Source: Rhyacophila brunnea
Lineage: Eukaryota > Arthropoda > Insecta > Trichoptera > Rhyacophilidae
Assembly: GCA_022495005.1 (NCBI GenBank)
Contig: JAGYXB010001069.1
Span: 354,133 to 418,132, forward strand
Direction: 5' to 3'
Length of the DNA: 64,000 nucleotides
The position numbers and the translations under genes are program-made. Position 1 is the first letter of the stretch, and each line of letters begins with the position of its first letter. Below are positions 37,410 to 49,437 of the stretch, piece by piece. The notes beneath the pieces were generated by a model. That model was not told the DNA's origin, did no database searches, and saw nothing but the letters and a program-made list of their open reading frames with translations.

Positions 37410-37790
37410 GGTGTTTTCAGGTTATGTATGATCAATATATGGAATGTTACATTCTCAAAATATTATGAATTACTCGTTGAATAAAAGAAATGGTTTATTA
37501 AAAATTGTTAGCAAGTTCAAGTACCTAGACGTTATAACATATTTAGAGCCGGGCGTCGATTAGTAATTAAGGTAATTAATATTCCTTGATTTAATAGACA
37601 AAAACCGATAGTCAATAATAATTCAATTTGATAAGCAATCTACTAGTTTAAATTGTCGTAATTAGATAGGAGGCTCGTAGCATAATTGGCTAATACACAG
37701 TTGGCGCGATACCAGTGGTTATACGGGTTCAAATCCCGTCGAGCATCGTATATATCTGAGGTGTTTTCAAGTTATGTATACCTAATTAAT
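37410..37790 (+). repeat. tRNA-derived SINE-like repeat, family B (with tRNA-like head)
   Basis: A tRNA-like head at 37673-37746 has an A box TAGCATAATTGG, a B box GGTTCAAATCC and a pairing GCTCG/CGAGC acceptor. The same body word GAGGTGTTTTCAAGTTATGTAT stands both before it (37409) and after it (37757), so this is a partial tandem dimer. Relatives are at 19720, 43655, 46359, 46740, 46915 and 55165. The mismatched acceptor stem and repeated context argue against a functional tRNA gene. Confidence 0.8.
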
Positions 37791-37799
37791 TAATTAACC

Positions 37800-39660
37800 A
37801 TTCCCGTTTTCTGGTAGATGGCGATATAATAATAATTACTCTTTTAAAAAATGGGTTTATCATTCTTCTCAGTATCAAAAATCAATTAGAGCTCTGGTAA
37901 AGTAAACACAGACTCCTGCCTGTCATGCAACAAAGGCAAGTAAATTCAGAGTATGATTGATGTACCAACGCGTTAAAAGTAAGTATCAAAAAAACTTAGC
38001 GATATTTATAATACCTATTCATATAGCACAGGCTTGATCGCTTGGGAAATTATGTGTGCTCGGGAAATTCGTCATGTTGCTGTAATTTAAAATTCATTTT
38101 TTTTTAAATATCTCACTTCGCTGCCACGTATGAATTGTGAATCGATTGGTACCAACAACGTTCGGCCGTTTATAATAATTATTAGTTGGTATTGGTTGGG
38201 CCAAATATGCTAGCCTTTATTCTTTTCTTTCCACCTACGTCTAAATCCCTTATTTATTATTGTTACAAGACCAGACGAGGAGCAATTACGGGTCACCAGG
38301 CGTCCGTGATTGAACAACATTCAATTAGCTCGAGTGACATCAAAAAAGCGGTCGTGTGCGAGTTTGTCACAGCTAAGCCGTTGTTAACCATAGAGTGACT
38401 CAGACAAAACGTATCTGCTCGACCTTCATTGCACTAAATCTGTTACGGTTTGAGTGAACGTCGCGTCTATATCATCCATCCTGAACTTGTCATCATCATT
38501 CATCAACCTCATAATATGAATACGTGTATTAATTAAGGCGCTAAGTACCAAAAACAAAAAAACTGACACTAACGCAAGTCAAAAAAATACAGCAAAATAT
38601 TTAAACCTGTCGACGTTGTAAGTCCGTTGGCCTGTTTTATTTATAATGGTGTAAATAGCACCACAGTGGTCAACCGCATTCAATATAAAATGCCTGACGA
38701 TGGTGTGTTGACACTTGCGAGTTCTTAATACCTAAAATTATAGAAGCTGCCGTGATTGCTTCATACTGTAAAACCACATATTTCAAAAGGTCTGCTTCAT
38801 GAAATTTTACTGCAATGACTCGGTATTTTGTAACTACAGGCAATACTACTTTTTGGTACTTAGAGCCTTAATTAATACACATATTCAATATCATCCATCA
38901 AAAGTGTACCCTCCGTTTACCAGTGTGTGTGCCAGCCCTCTCAACATAAAGGTTAGTATCTGGCATCCTGTGTACCCTAGATCCGTAATCCACCAACCAT
39001 CATCACCTTCAAATTACACTGCTAAAAGCGCCACCAAGCGCCACCATCTAATTAGCTAACAAGCAGATTGTAAACAATCTACCGAGAAAAGTTGAAAGCC
39101 GGGCTACTTTACACGCTACGTGCTGGCGTGTGGGCCGATATGCGTCTGGGCAGTAGAGCGATAGTGGCGACCTCCCAGTAAAAAAACGAACTACTCAATA
39201 CGTCCTGTCAAAATAGTACGAAAAATGACGGTTTCAACACGCTAGCTTGTTGGCTTCTGAGCGAGTGGAAAGTTTTGTGTGTCATCATCACAATCGCACT
39301 AGCTGACTCGCCCGCTTTTAAACTCACTGACAAGCAGCTTGTAAAGTAGCTAAATGTCATCGAGGCTTAAGAGAGAATGAAGAGAATGTACAATTGCCTG
39401 CTTTACTTCTATCACATGACAGTGCCGTAGTTTTACTATTTCATTTTTTCCAAAACCATTATTAGTTAAGATAAACCCCAGTTTTTTTGCCCTATAATAA
39501 ATTCGAAAAGCTGATCTCACTTATTATACATACATCACAAGATATACTTTGATGCTGAAAAACGACATCGTTGTCAATATTAATAATAGAATAAAAACCT
39601 AAATTATTTTATCCGGCGACGAAATATCTGAAATTCAAAACAGCTCATCTAGCCATGGCA
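37800..39660. other. no gene seen
   Basis: AT-rich DNA with short open stretches (38186-38398, 38799-39059) that match no family I know. No clear repeat ends. Confidence 0.3.
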
Positions 39661-39673
39661 GATTAGTCGCTTA

Positions 39674-39838
39674 ACCCCCCGCAGACCACACGCCCGTAAT
39701 TAATTTATATTTGACGTGCAATTAAAAAGGGACACGCGTGATACTCGCATAGCCCTACCGAATTATGAACGAACAATTTCGAAACAACCGCGTGTGGATA
39801 AAGATTAAAAGGCTTACTACCACCGGGCTTTGGTGGGT
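39674..39838. mobile_element. possible small TTAA-flanked MITE
   Basis: CTTAACCCCCCGCAGACCAC at the left and TTTGGTGGGTTAAGG at the right are loosely inverted, each with TTAA, and CACACGC and GCGTGTG pair inside. This fits a piggyBac-like MITE but the match is imperfect. Confidence 0.4.
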
Positions 39839-40184
39839 TAAGGAACAAAATTTAATCTATATAATATAATTATTGTTAACAGGCGCGCACACAAATGGGG
39901 GTTTTCAAGTCTGGACCCTCCAAAAAAAAAAATTATTTAGGTAAATAGAATTTATTTATTTAAGAAAACAAAACATTGTGGACATAAGAAATCTAAATTC
40001 AAGACGTTGCTCAACATGAGATTTACATTATAACAAATATAACCCTCACGAAGAAGAGAATATATTATAAAATAATAATAATAATACAATAAAATAAAAA
40101 AAAATACTTAAGGGCTGTCTGTACCTAAACGACTAAACTAGTACGAAAAAAAATATTTTTTTTAAAAATGGTACATGTTCCAAC

Positions 40185-40827
40185 ACAAGCGTTGCCATGA
40201 CCTTACTCCCTACTTCATTTATCGTTTTTCAATGTATGGCTACGGCCGTATGTTGTAGCTTAACTAATGGGAAATGCCAATAGAAATGGCGTATTTCAAA
40301 AAAATACTACTTTATTCCAATCATTGTTCGTAGGATGTTTATCACATTTGAATGGTCGAAGACATAGCTTATATCGGTATCTTTAGAATTACATTCAAAT
40401 GTGTTAATCGTGCCCATTTTTTGAATAATAAAATACTTAATTCTTGTCAAATTATAGGATCACAAAGATTATAAAATATATTTTTTTATCGTAAATATGT
40501 CACTATATAATGTTAACATTGATTTTACTAATGGTTTTTTAAATGCGTTTAAAAATTAATAAATCTAAAAAATCTTAACACCACTGCACATGGATGTAAT
40601 GAAATATGATTATATTCTAAAACATTAGAGCGAGAGGTTTAAAAGAATATTATTTTATGTAATAAAAATACTTTATTCAGTCATCAAATGTTTAAAATAA
40701 ATATAAAGGATAATAAGGCTTCAAAATTATGTAAATAGATTATCTACAACGTTTAAGGAATCTCTAGGGCTATGCTCTGAAAATACCAGAAAAGCTACAT
40801 TTTGACCTACGCTGAGCATATGGGCCG
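40185..40827. mobile_element. piggyBac-like MITE, copy B (left end lost)
   Basis: It matches 20190-20864 in order (GGCTACGGCCGTATGTTGTA, AGCGAGAGGTTTAAAAGAAT, TGACCTACGCTGAGCAT) and ends at TTAA 40828-40831. The left terminal repeat is missing. Confidence 0.8.
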
Positions 40828-40829
40828 TT

Positions 40830-41140
40830 AAGTACAATTTTATACCTACATAAAAATAAAATTTTGAAAACAAAATATATAGCACGTCACCGAAAATGTC
40901 TACGTCTTTGGGGAGCGCATTGACTAGTCTTGCACCCCTCGCTAATGGTGCCCGACACGAGGAAACGGTTCCGATCCAGAATAAATCATGGCTGCGACCA
41001 CGTAGGTAATTGACAGGCGCATGTAAATTCAAATTCATTAGGACACCAGGATTGGAAACCATCCCTCGCGATAACAGGCAAAAGTGTTTCAAGAGCAAAA
41101 GAGACCTAAGAGATTCAACAGAGTGAAAAGAAAGCATGCC
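40830..41140 (-). pseudogene. LINE reverse-transcriptase C-terminal fragment
   Basis: The minus-strand frame reads SVESLRSLLLLKHFCLLSRG, then YLRGRSHDLFWIGTVSSCRA and PLARGARLVNALPKDVDIF. The R-x-x-D-x-F...PL-x-R-x-x-R-L-x-N-x-L-P pattern is typical of the end of Jockey/CR1-group LINE polymerases in insects. It is truncated at both sides; the rest of the polymerase is absent. Confidence 0.75.
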
Positions 41141-41699
41141 TTTAAGAAAGGCAGTCGGGAAACAATCATTTGACGAATTATCTAAAGGAAAATAGTATAA
41201 ATAGAATATAACATGTTCGTCTTCTTGACGACTTCATGTCCGAGGATGGTGACGCGGATTTGACTGATATGATGACTGACTTTGATATTAGTATTATACG
41301 ATACGAAAGGCCTGTGTCAGAGGAACTCATTAATTGGCGAAACCATCTGAGGCATCTAATGTTTGTTTCAATATTATGACAAGAGACAATGCGGTGCGGA
41401 CGACATAAACGGACACTAATGATCCTAATAATTATAAATGTTAGGGTACACGCATTCGATGGCCACTTGTGGATGCGATTCGTAAATGAGCACACGTAGT
41501 TATAGCTGAAAGCGGATTGTCTTGGTATGAGGAATATGCCCGGAAATATATGGGTAGATAGTAGACGGGGTAAAGACGGTAAATTTTAAAGTCAATGGAA
41601 TTAGTATATTATTAAAAAATCAAAAAAAAAATTATGTTGATATTTTTTTGGAAATGGACCCCCCAAACCATATTTCTGTGTGCGCGTTTGTCTGAGTGA

Positions 41700-42956
41700 A
41701 TTTCTGTTTGAAAAAAGATGCAGGGTTCGTTTCCCTGCCGGGGTGGCTTACTTTTTTCAAAAAAGATTTTTCTATTGGTTATAATACGAGTATATGTTCT
41801 CTCAGAAAGTGTTTTTCAAAATTATGTATGTATAGAATTTATTTTAAGTATATTTCCTAGCGAAGGGTTGCATCTTGGCTACCACAAAATTTCTAATTTT
41901 CGATATACAGGTAAATTGTGTAATTATGTCGAAATTACAGTTAATGTGTACCTACTTAATTTTTTTAGAAGTGAAAGACATAATAATATTACTTAAGTAC
42001 CTATATTATTGTGGTTAATTCGATGTTTCTGTATCGTTATTTTTTATATGTATAAAATATCTGTTTTCAAAATACATATTTGAATTATAAAAAAATTGGT
42101 TTTATTGTTATTGCATGATATAATTATAAGTGATATCAGTCAATCGCCATAAATAATTTTTTCAACTAGTCGATCCTAGAAAACAAAAGTGTGGCCACCC
42201 CTGTTATAGAGTGACATATCAACCGTGACAGTGTGTGCGCGAGTAATCTGGAAGCTAAGAGTACGGGACTTCCTCTGCTTATCATCAACACAATTAGTGC
42301 CCAGGGCTTCCAAGTCCACCCTACCCCTTCCGAACAACCAGGTCAAATATTATGACTCGATTAAATTTGTCTGTTCATACATATTGTTTAGTTACTAAAT
42401 TACTCGCCACTCGACTGAACTACTCGACTAATCCGAACCGGCCTTTACGTGGGTATCTAGTTTTGCTAACATGACACAAATATTATTATTAAACAACATT
42501 TGATACGGAGAATATGGTAAAAAGAGACAATATTACGTTCGAGCTAGTATAACAAAAATAAAAACAAAACAGCATGAGTTGTTCCAACATAATAACTTAT
42601 TCATACGAAACGTGACACATGTTTTTATACGTCAAAATGACAAGCTTTCTTATCTAGATCACACGCAAATTATTAAGCTGTGTGTTTTGACGAATTATGT
42701 ATTCGAGAAAGGGGTGTAAATTTAAATAATAGGTACCTACCGGCAATTCCGTCAGAATATTGTAAATATATTTTTTTTATTCCATTCTTTTACCATACAG
42801 ACATGTCAGTCAATCAACGGTATTTTAAAATCAACGTTTTCACAAAAAGGGCATTCAAGGTGATAAATTGAACACGTGGTTAATGACCAACGTGGCGTGT
42901 AAAGACTGACAATGAAGAATTTGAGGTATATTTGGGAATTAAGTCTGAGCCATTAA
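41700..42956. other. no gene seen
   Basis: AT-rich DNA. Open stretches at 41718-41996 and 42680-42871 have no recognisable product. Confidence 0.3.
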
Positions 42957-43603
42957 GGGGGGACATGCTCAGCGTAGGTCAGAATGGAGCTTTGTTCTAT
43001 TTTCAAACACGCGAGTTAACATCATTTTACTCACTACTTCAATTATAATTTGTCAATTTATGGCTACGGCCGTATGTTGTAGCTTAACCACTAAGGAATG
43101 CCAAAAGAAATGGCGTATTTCAAAAAAACACTACCTTATTCTTAGGTTAATAATTATTATAAAACAATCATTTTTCGTAGAATATTTATCACACTTGAAT
43201 GGACAAAGACATAGCTTATAATTAGTATCTTTAGAATTATCTTCAAATGTGTTAATCTTGCCCATTTTTTGAATAATAAAATGCCAAATTCTTGTCAAAT
43301 TTGGGATCACAGAGATTATCAATATAATTTTTTATCGTAAATATTTCACAATAATAATGTCGACATAAATTATACTGATGGTTTTATAAATGCGTTTAAA
43401 AATTAATAAATGTAAAACACCACTGCACATGTATGTACTGAAATATGACTATATTCCAAAACATTAGAGCGAGAGGTTTAAAAGAATAATATTTTATGTA
43501 ATAAAAATACTTTAAGCAGTCATCAAATCTTTAAAATAAATATAAAGGATAATAAGGCTTCAAAATTATATAAATAGATTATCCACAACGTTTAAGGTAT
43601 GTC
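42957..43603. mobile_element. piggyBac-like MITE, copy C (right end lost)
   Basis: It starts after TTAA (42953-42956) with the same GACATGCTCAGCGTAGGTCA end as the 20066 copy and matches it through TATCCACAACGTTTAAGGTA. It then breaks off into SINE-like sequence. Confidence 0.82.
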
Positions 43604-43654
43604 ACCCAGCACTATCGAACCTGCGTCTCGACATTCGCGCCCACGCACATTGAC

Positions 43655-43930
43655 CACAATACTATAGGCATCTTACCTAATCGCGACAAATTTTAACTAA
43701 TGGCTTTACAATACTCTCTGCAGCGCTTTCTAAATTGAATTACTATTGACAATCGGCTTTTGTATTTTTAAATCAAAATAGGTATTCATTACCTTAATTA
43801 CTAACTGACGTCACGGATCACTCCAAATTTTTTTGTTGTAACTTACTAATGAAATTTATAACGATTTAATTAACAATTTTTTTTATTTAACAATTAATTC
43901 ACAAGATTTTAGAATATAACGTTCTTTTAA
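43655..43930 (-). repeat. SINE-like family B body, truncated
   Basis: Minus-strand match to the 37410 repeat, including TTAGTAATTAAGGTAATGAA-like and AATCTTGTGAATTAATTG-like words. No tRNA-like head. Confidence 0.55.
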
Positions 43931-44792
43931 TCAATAAAATAGTTGATTAAACCCTTTCACCATCACATATGAATACTCAGTGTTCATTATATTTATTGGG
44001 CTCATCTGTAAGACTGTAAGATTAAGCTACACATAATTGCAAAGCGCGGGAATTTACATCGTCTCTTTCTCTCACTCATGATGCAATACTAATCCAGTGA
44101 TACGACGAGATCACGCAGGCTACCTCGTGGTTAATTTGAAAATTAACATAAGCTGGTTGAGGAAATAAAAATAGGAATGGTTAATGCTCCCCTATGCCAA
44201 AATTAAACCAAATGCAAAATTACAAAATTAAAATAAAGATTTTTTCATTAGTATAATTTTTCATATTTCATTCATAACACTCATGCTTCTCAAACTAGTA
44301 AAAAAGTAATTAAAAAACTATATTTTATTTTGATATGAATGTTTGAGTAGAATTTCAAACAATTATTTTTGCACGTGTATTTGTGTAGCGGAGAAAGTTT
44401 ACAAATTGTCTAACATGAATGCGGGCAAATGTATATCGGTTTGAACTAAGACAAACAGTACATATTATATAATTTCAGATTCTACCTGGTTTCGCAAAAC
44501 ATCCACCCACCATTATCAATTTACAAAATAAACAATCGTATGCGTGTCTATTTTACTTTAAATGATTTACGATTATGGATATTATTAAATGTGGGAAAGT
44601 TAAAATTAATCATATATATTATAGTAGCACCCCGATTTCACGCGCTAGGAATTCACGTTTTCCCAGTAATTGCGTATAGTTATTACAGTAACGTTTCATT
44701 TTAGTACATTTTTAATTCCGGGTTTTACGTTTTTATTTCCCGAAATTGCCACCTAAAATATTAAAAATCGAAAGCCACAAAAATACTGTTAT

Positions 44793-45103
44793 CAGTGGGT
44801 CTATTCTATACTTATCGAACACTAAATTGATAAATAGTATCAAACTTAGGGTAGGTTTGTATCAAAATATTAGCACTTATTGTAACAATTACACGAAGCC
44901 GGTTTTTATTGTTGCAATAAGTGCGATATTTTAACAGCAGCAAGATAGGTGCTGTTAAAATATAGCACTTATTGCAACAATAAAACCGGCTTCGTGTAAT
45001 TGTTACAATAAGTGCTAATATTTTGATACAAACCTACCCTAAGTTTGATAATATTTTTCACTTTATCACTTTAGCGGTCGATGAGCATAGAATAGACCCA
45101 CTG
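44793..45103. mobile_element. 311-bp near-perfect palindrome (foldback MITE)
   Basis: CAGTGGGTCTATTCTAT at the left is inverted as ATAGAATAGACCCACTG at the right. The central arms (AGCACTTATTGTAACAATTA, CACGAAGCCGGTTTTTATTG) are almost perfectly mirrored around a loop near 44940. A decayed relative is at 54525-54720. Confidence 0.9.
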
Positions 45104-45123
45104 AGGTGGTTAACTTGCTTGTA

Positions 45124-46249
45124 TAGATCTACCATCGTAAGTTGGCAGCCGGTCGAATTTGAAACTAAAATTGTCTATCGAGGATAAATTTTTCACAAAT
45201 GCCATTTAATTTTATAACATGTTTCTCGAATTATGTCTCCGCAGACGAAGCGCAAGCCGAAAATAACTTCGCAGTAAGTAGTGTTTACTGATTGGGCGTT
45301 ATGACAAATTTATTCCAGACTGAGTGAAATGTTTACATTTTGAAACGTCAGCGTGCAGAATTCGGGATATATATTGTGTTATTGAAAATACAGAAGAAAT
45401 AAGTATAGTGCATAATGGCAAGTAGTTCTAAAACAGTTTGTGGGAATGCCAGAGACATCATTTTAAAAGTATGGCAATTCTGCGATGATGAAAAAGGACA
45501 AAAAGAATTGATTATTTATATCGACAATGGAATACAACGGCCAGTCGCCATGACAGTTGACGATTTATTTTCAGTGTTACCAAGTTGCATTTATATTACA
45601 ACGCAAGTAATTTCTTGTTTTTTTTAGTTTTGTTCAAAGTTATGATATAAATAAAAATCTATGTCGGATAGCAATATAAATGAATACTTACTTATTATTT
45701 GTGTATGTAAACGGATTTATAAAGAAATTTAGAATATTAATTAAACTGACATTTACAAGTTTGAATTCCATAATATGACCTCGACTGGTTTTATTTTTAC
45801 CGTAAATGGTCCTGAGAGTGACACAGAATCGGATAATAGTCTATCTGGAATTGAAACATCATATTAGTTATATAATTTATACATTGTTTGTGTAATTTAT
45901 AGTTATCGTGTTTCATTTAAAATTCCATTTATGTTGATACTATTTAACTGTCTTTAGAGTTTAATTTATTTTCGTTTTTTTATTATATTTTTTTCCATGA
46001 CAAAAATATACACAATACTACTTTATATTTTCCAATTTCTGATTTTTTCAACTATGCATTTCTTCCTCGTGGTTGTTAAAAAAGTAACACGTTTTTATTT
46101 TGAATGTGTTAATTTTTTATTTTAATAATATTTGTACAGAAATCTACTACCAATAAAAAAAAAAATACCATTTTTTTGTTAGTTATGGCAACATTCTCAA
46201 TGCCATACTAGCGCCCTCACTGAAATGCCAATTTATGATGGTAGATCTA
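45124..46249 (+). mobile_element. Tc1/IS630-like element, internally deleted
   Basis: The ends TAGATCTACCATCGTAAGTT and AATTTATGATGGTAGATCTA are inverted and flanked by TA (45122-45123, 46250-46251). TA duplication and the N-terminal open frame at 45415 (see next entry) point to the Tc1/mariner/IS630 group. A second open piece at 45775-45867 ends with an acidic Ser-rich tail (GPESDTESDNSLSGIET) and TAG. The catalytic core is missing. Confidence 0.78.
45415..45627 (+). pseudogene. transposase N-terminal remnant
   Basis: From ATG 45415 the frame gives MASSSKTVCGNARDIILKVW, then QFCDDEKGQKELIIYIDNGI, and ends after ITTQVISCFF. The RDI-I-x-K-V-x-x-F...E-K opening resembles the N termini of DDE_3-type transposases common in Lepidoptera, just before the helix-turn-helix. 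The frame enters non-coding sequence after about 60 codons. I do not assign a family firmly. Confidence 0.55.
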
Positions 46250-46358
46250 TAGACGCGAAAATCTTTCTACGTATAAAAATGTCGCGAGTAAATTTTGAAT
46301 TCTATCTAAGAAATAGTACGTATATCAGTGCAAGAAAATGTTATGGTTATGTACTATA

Positions 46359-47025
46359 TTACTTTAATTTTAATAAACCATTTCTTTTATTCAATGAATA
46401 ATTGACTTGATTAATTGATTTTGAGAATGTAATAAATAATCCATACATTGAACACACACAACTTGAAAACACCTCAAATAAAAAATCATATTTGAAAAAA
46501 TACGAAACTCGACGGGATTTAAACCCGTATAACCATTGCTGTCGCGCCAATCTGTGCATTAACCAATTATGCCACGAGCCTAATATATAATTACGACAAT
46601 TTAAACTACTAGGTCATACATGAAACGCTTATCAAATTCCGTTATTATTGACTATCGGTTTTTGTGTATTAAATCAAGGAATATCAATTACCTACCTTAA
46701 TTACTAACCGACGCCCGGCTTTCGCCAAATATTTTATATAACGTCTACTTGAACTTACTAACAATTTTTAATAAACCATTTCTTTTATTCAATGAATAAT
46801 TCACAAGATTTTGAGAATGTAACATTCCATATATTGAACATACATAACTTGATATCACCTCAGATACCCGCTAGAAAAATCATAGTCGCAGCATAATTTT
46901 AATTTTAATTTTAATTTTAATAGTTATACGGGTTCAAATCCCGTCGAGTTTCGTATTTTTTTCAAATATGATTTTTCTAGTGGGTATATATCTGAGGTGT
47001 TTTCAAGTTATGTATGTTTACTATA
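46359..47025. repeat. cluster of three family B SINE-like copies in both orientations
   Basis: 46359-46735 is a minus-strand copy with a full tRNA-like head (reverse complement around 46500-46585; B box GGTTTAAATCC). 46740-46900 is a minus-strand body, and 46915-47025 is a plus-strand head-to-body junction containing GGTTCAAATCC and GAGGTGTTTTCAAGTTATGT. A short (AATTTT)n run separates the last two. Confidence 0.8.
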
Positions 47026-47029
47026 TTAC

Positions 47030-48567
47030 TGTTAGATAAATCGTATTATTGAGCGCATCACAAATAATGTTGACATGTGGCACTGCTACCTGCTATTTTT
47101 TTTTGGTTACATAATATATACAGCAAGGAATAAGTCAGAATTATTTTTCTTTGGAGTAACTAATCAAAATTTACAGCGTATATTTTCTTTTGATTTTATA
47201 TTATCAACGAAGTATATTATGTTTAATCACTACTTCGTGTTCTTCTGGCGAAGACCAGCGTTTACCCAAGGGGCAAGACCGGTAGTTCAAAAAACACTCC
47301 CTAAGTCATCTATTTGCAAAAGCTTTTTAAGTAGAAAGTTTCGCAAAATACAACCACCCCGTAAAACCCACTCGTAAATCGCGTCCTTATCGAAGTAAGA
47401 AAGTAAGGTTAGCCCTAATATAACTTTCCTTATCAATAAAGCCTTATTCTTGTAGATAAAACATTGAAATAAACTTTTCCCTAACAGACTACCAGTTGAA
47501 ACACCGGCTAGATTAAAAGATATGGAGATGCTACGGCGGCATAGCACATTGGCTATGAGAATTCTCTCCTGGCGTAGCACACGAATCCGTAGAGGCTGGC
47601 GTAGGCCGTAGACTCTACATGTAACTAACCCCCTCACCATACTCGCTCAAATATTACTTTTGTAAGTGCGGTGAATTATGCAACGTAATACTGAAAGTAC
47701 AGAACAGTATAAGATAAATATATTAAAAAAATAGTTTCGTGTTTAATTTTAAACTTTGTAAAAAATATACAGTTTAGTAGATATATTAATTTATCAGGAA
47801 TAAAATGGCATTTCTAATTAAAATAATGAATGCTATTTCAATATATTTAATTAGCAAAAAAGCGTAACAACAAATGTAATGATAGTATGTTTTATGTTCC
47901 GAGTCAGTCGATCAGTGATTCCCAACATTTTTTGCTGTGATCCATAAGGGTAAACTAGAAAATACATTCAAAATTCTATGACTATGTTAAGTTGTCATTG
48001 TCTATCATATGTTATTGTTTTTGCGTAGCTGAAATATAAGTATATATTATAGAAAACAATTTTGACGATATTTTAGCTAGCTGGTGTTACATCAATTGAA
48101 TCTACTCTTAAAAGATATATTGATAGCATTCCTCCCTAAAACTTACCGCCTCTATAAGCAACGCATAACCTGACCGCCTGCATGGGACGTCACTACCAGT
48201 GAGGGTAGTACAATTAGTATAATTTATTATATACACACTTGTTTAAACTGCTGACCTTTTAATTACCACATTTAAATAACATGTTAATTACATCTTATGG
48301 CCAACGCGCTCCAATATACTCAAAATACTCCAAACGCGCCAGTCGCGGTGTTAGCACTAAATGAGTCAAGTAACACACATTTTTTTTAAATACCTATTAA
48401 AAGAATATTTATTGACTATGTATTATTTGTCGATCCTACACGTCTACGGTAAATATTGGTTTGGATGACTCCAGTCATTAAAAAACTGCGAGCACGTATT
48501 GCTTAAATTTATTGCTTTTTAAATATAAAATTAGTGGTAATTATTTTCAGTTAACTTAGTAGAAAAT
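47030..48567. other. no gene seen
   Basis: A minus-strand open stretch of 117 codons (47287-47640) contains no motif I recognise; the opposite strand is also partly open. Taken as chance or decayed element. Confidence 0.3.
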
Positions 48568-48711
48568 ATGGTTAACTATGTTGTGTTTAAATTTGGTAGC
48601 CGTACTGAGAAGGAACATAGGATTGAGATAAACATAAAGGAACCAACTGAAAAATTGCTAAATGGAGATATTGAGCTTCAAAGTCTGTACATGTTTTTAT
48701 ATACTATATGA
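48568..48711 (+). CDS. small open frame of unknown function
   Basis: ATG 48568 to TGA 48709-48711 gives 47 residues beginning MVNYVVFKFGSRTEKEHRIE and including INIKEPTEKLLNGDIELQSL. It follows a pyrimidine-poor TTTTCAG at 48544-48550. Codon choice looks plausible, but there is no family match. The word AAGGAACCAAC inside it recurs at 48897 and inverted near 48833 and 49021, so the frame may belong to a mobile element. Confidence 0.3.
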   Translation: MVNYVVFKFGSRTEKEHRIEINIKEPTEKLLNGDIELQSLYMFLYTI

Positions 48712-49437
48712 CTTTTGTAAATGTTATGATCATGAAAACTATTAAATACTGTGACTATTATTAATATACCTCTATTACCAGTAAAATAATATAAAATACA
48801 GTAATATATCTTAGGATATTAATCAATAATACAGTTGGTTCATTTTCATTGTATGACATTTTCCATACAAATAATCACTAGAAACTATTTTACATAAAGG
48901 AACCAACAGGTGATTTTCTTTTTTTTATTCCATATTACCTAGAGCACTCCATACCATCAAAGAAACCTTGACCTCTTGCCTCTTCTGACACTCTGATACT
49001 GATTATGACAGATACTTAGCAGTTGGTTCGTTTTTCATAACAGAAAACTTGAGGTTTAGAACATTTGTCAGTTAACCAATGTAAATAAAATGGAAACTAG
49101 ACCGAATTTAACTTGGATCTCTTAATAACTCTTCGCAAATTGAAATTTGGATTTTTTTAACAAGTTCCCATTCATAGCTCAAAATAAGTACCTAAAATCG
49201 TTAGTTGGATCTTTTTTGCTTATCACTATCCCATTATGGTATAAAGTTTCATAGTTTAGTTAATAATAATAAAATTGTGGTTCTACTGTGCGTTATACGC
49301 AAGAAACACGGATTCATATAGCTGAACAATACACACTCTCTTATTACTCTGAAGATATGGCATATTTTTGGTTATACGGTCTTTTACTTGTGAATAAAAT
49401 CTACACTGTATGATACCCATCTATAATGTTTCACTTC

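Larger units (their letters stand above)
39883..41692. mobile_element. DNA-transposon-like element with GCGCGCACACA ends, carrying nested relics
   Basis: CAGGCGCGCACACAAAT at the left and TTTCTGTGTGCGCGTTTG at the right are inverted, with GGACCC runs near both ends. The interior contains the piggyBac-like relic 40185-40827 and the LINE fragment 40830-41140. A plus-strand open stretch near 41235-41350 (DFMSEDGDADLTDMMTDFD) may be left from the element's own protein. No clear duplication. Confidence 0.6.

Noticed and set aside
37673..37746. tRNA gene candidate
   Set aside because: The A and B boxes are good, but the acceptor stem has mismatches and the same sequence occurs in several copies attached to one repeat body, so it is a SINE-like head.
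47287..47640. 117-codon minus-strand frame
   Set aside because: It has no recognisable domain, the plus strand is also partly open, and no neighbours support a gene. Kept only as part of a gene-free stretch.
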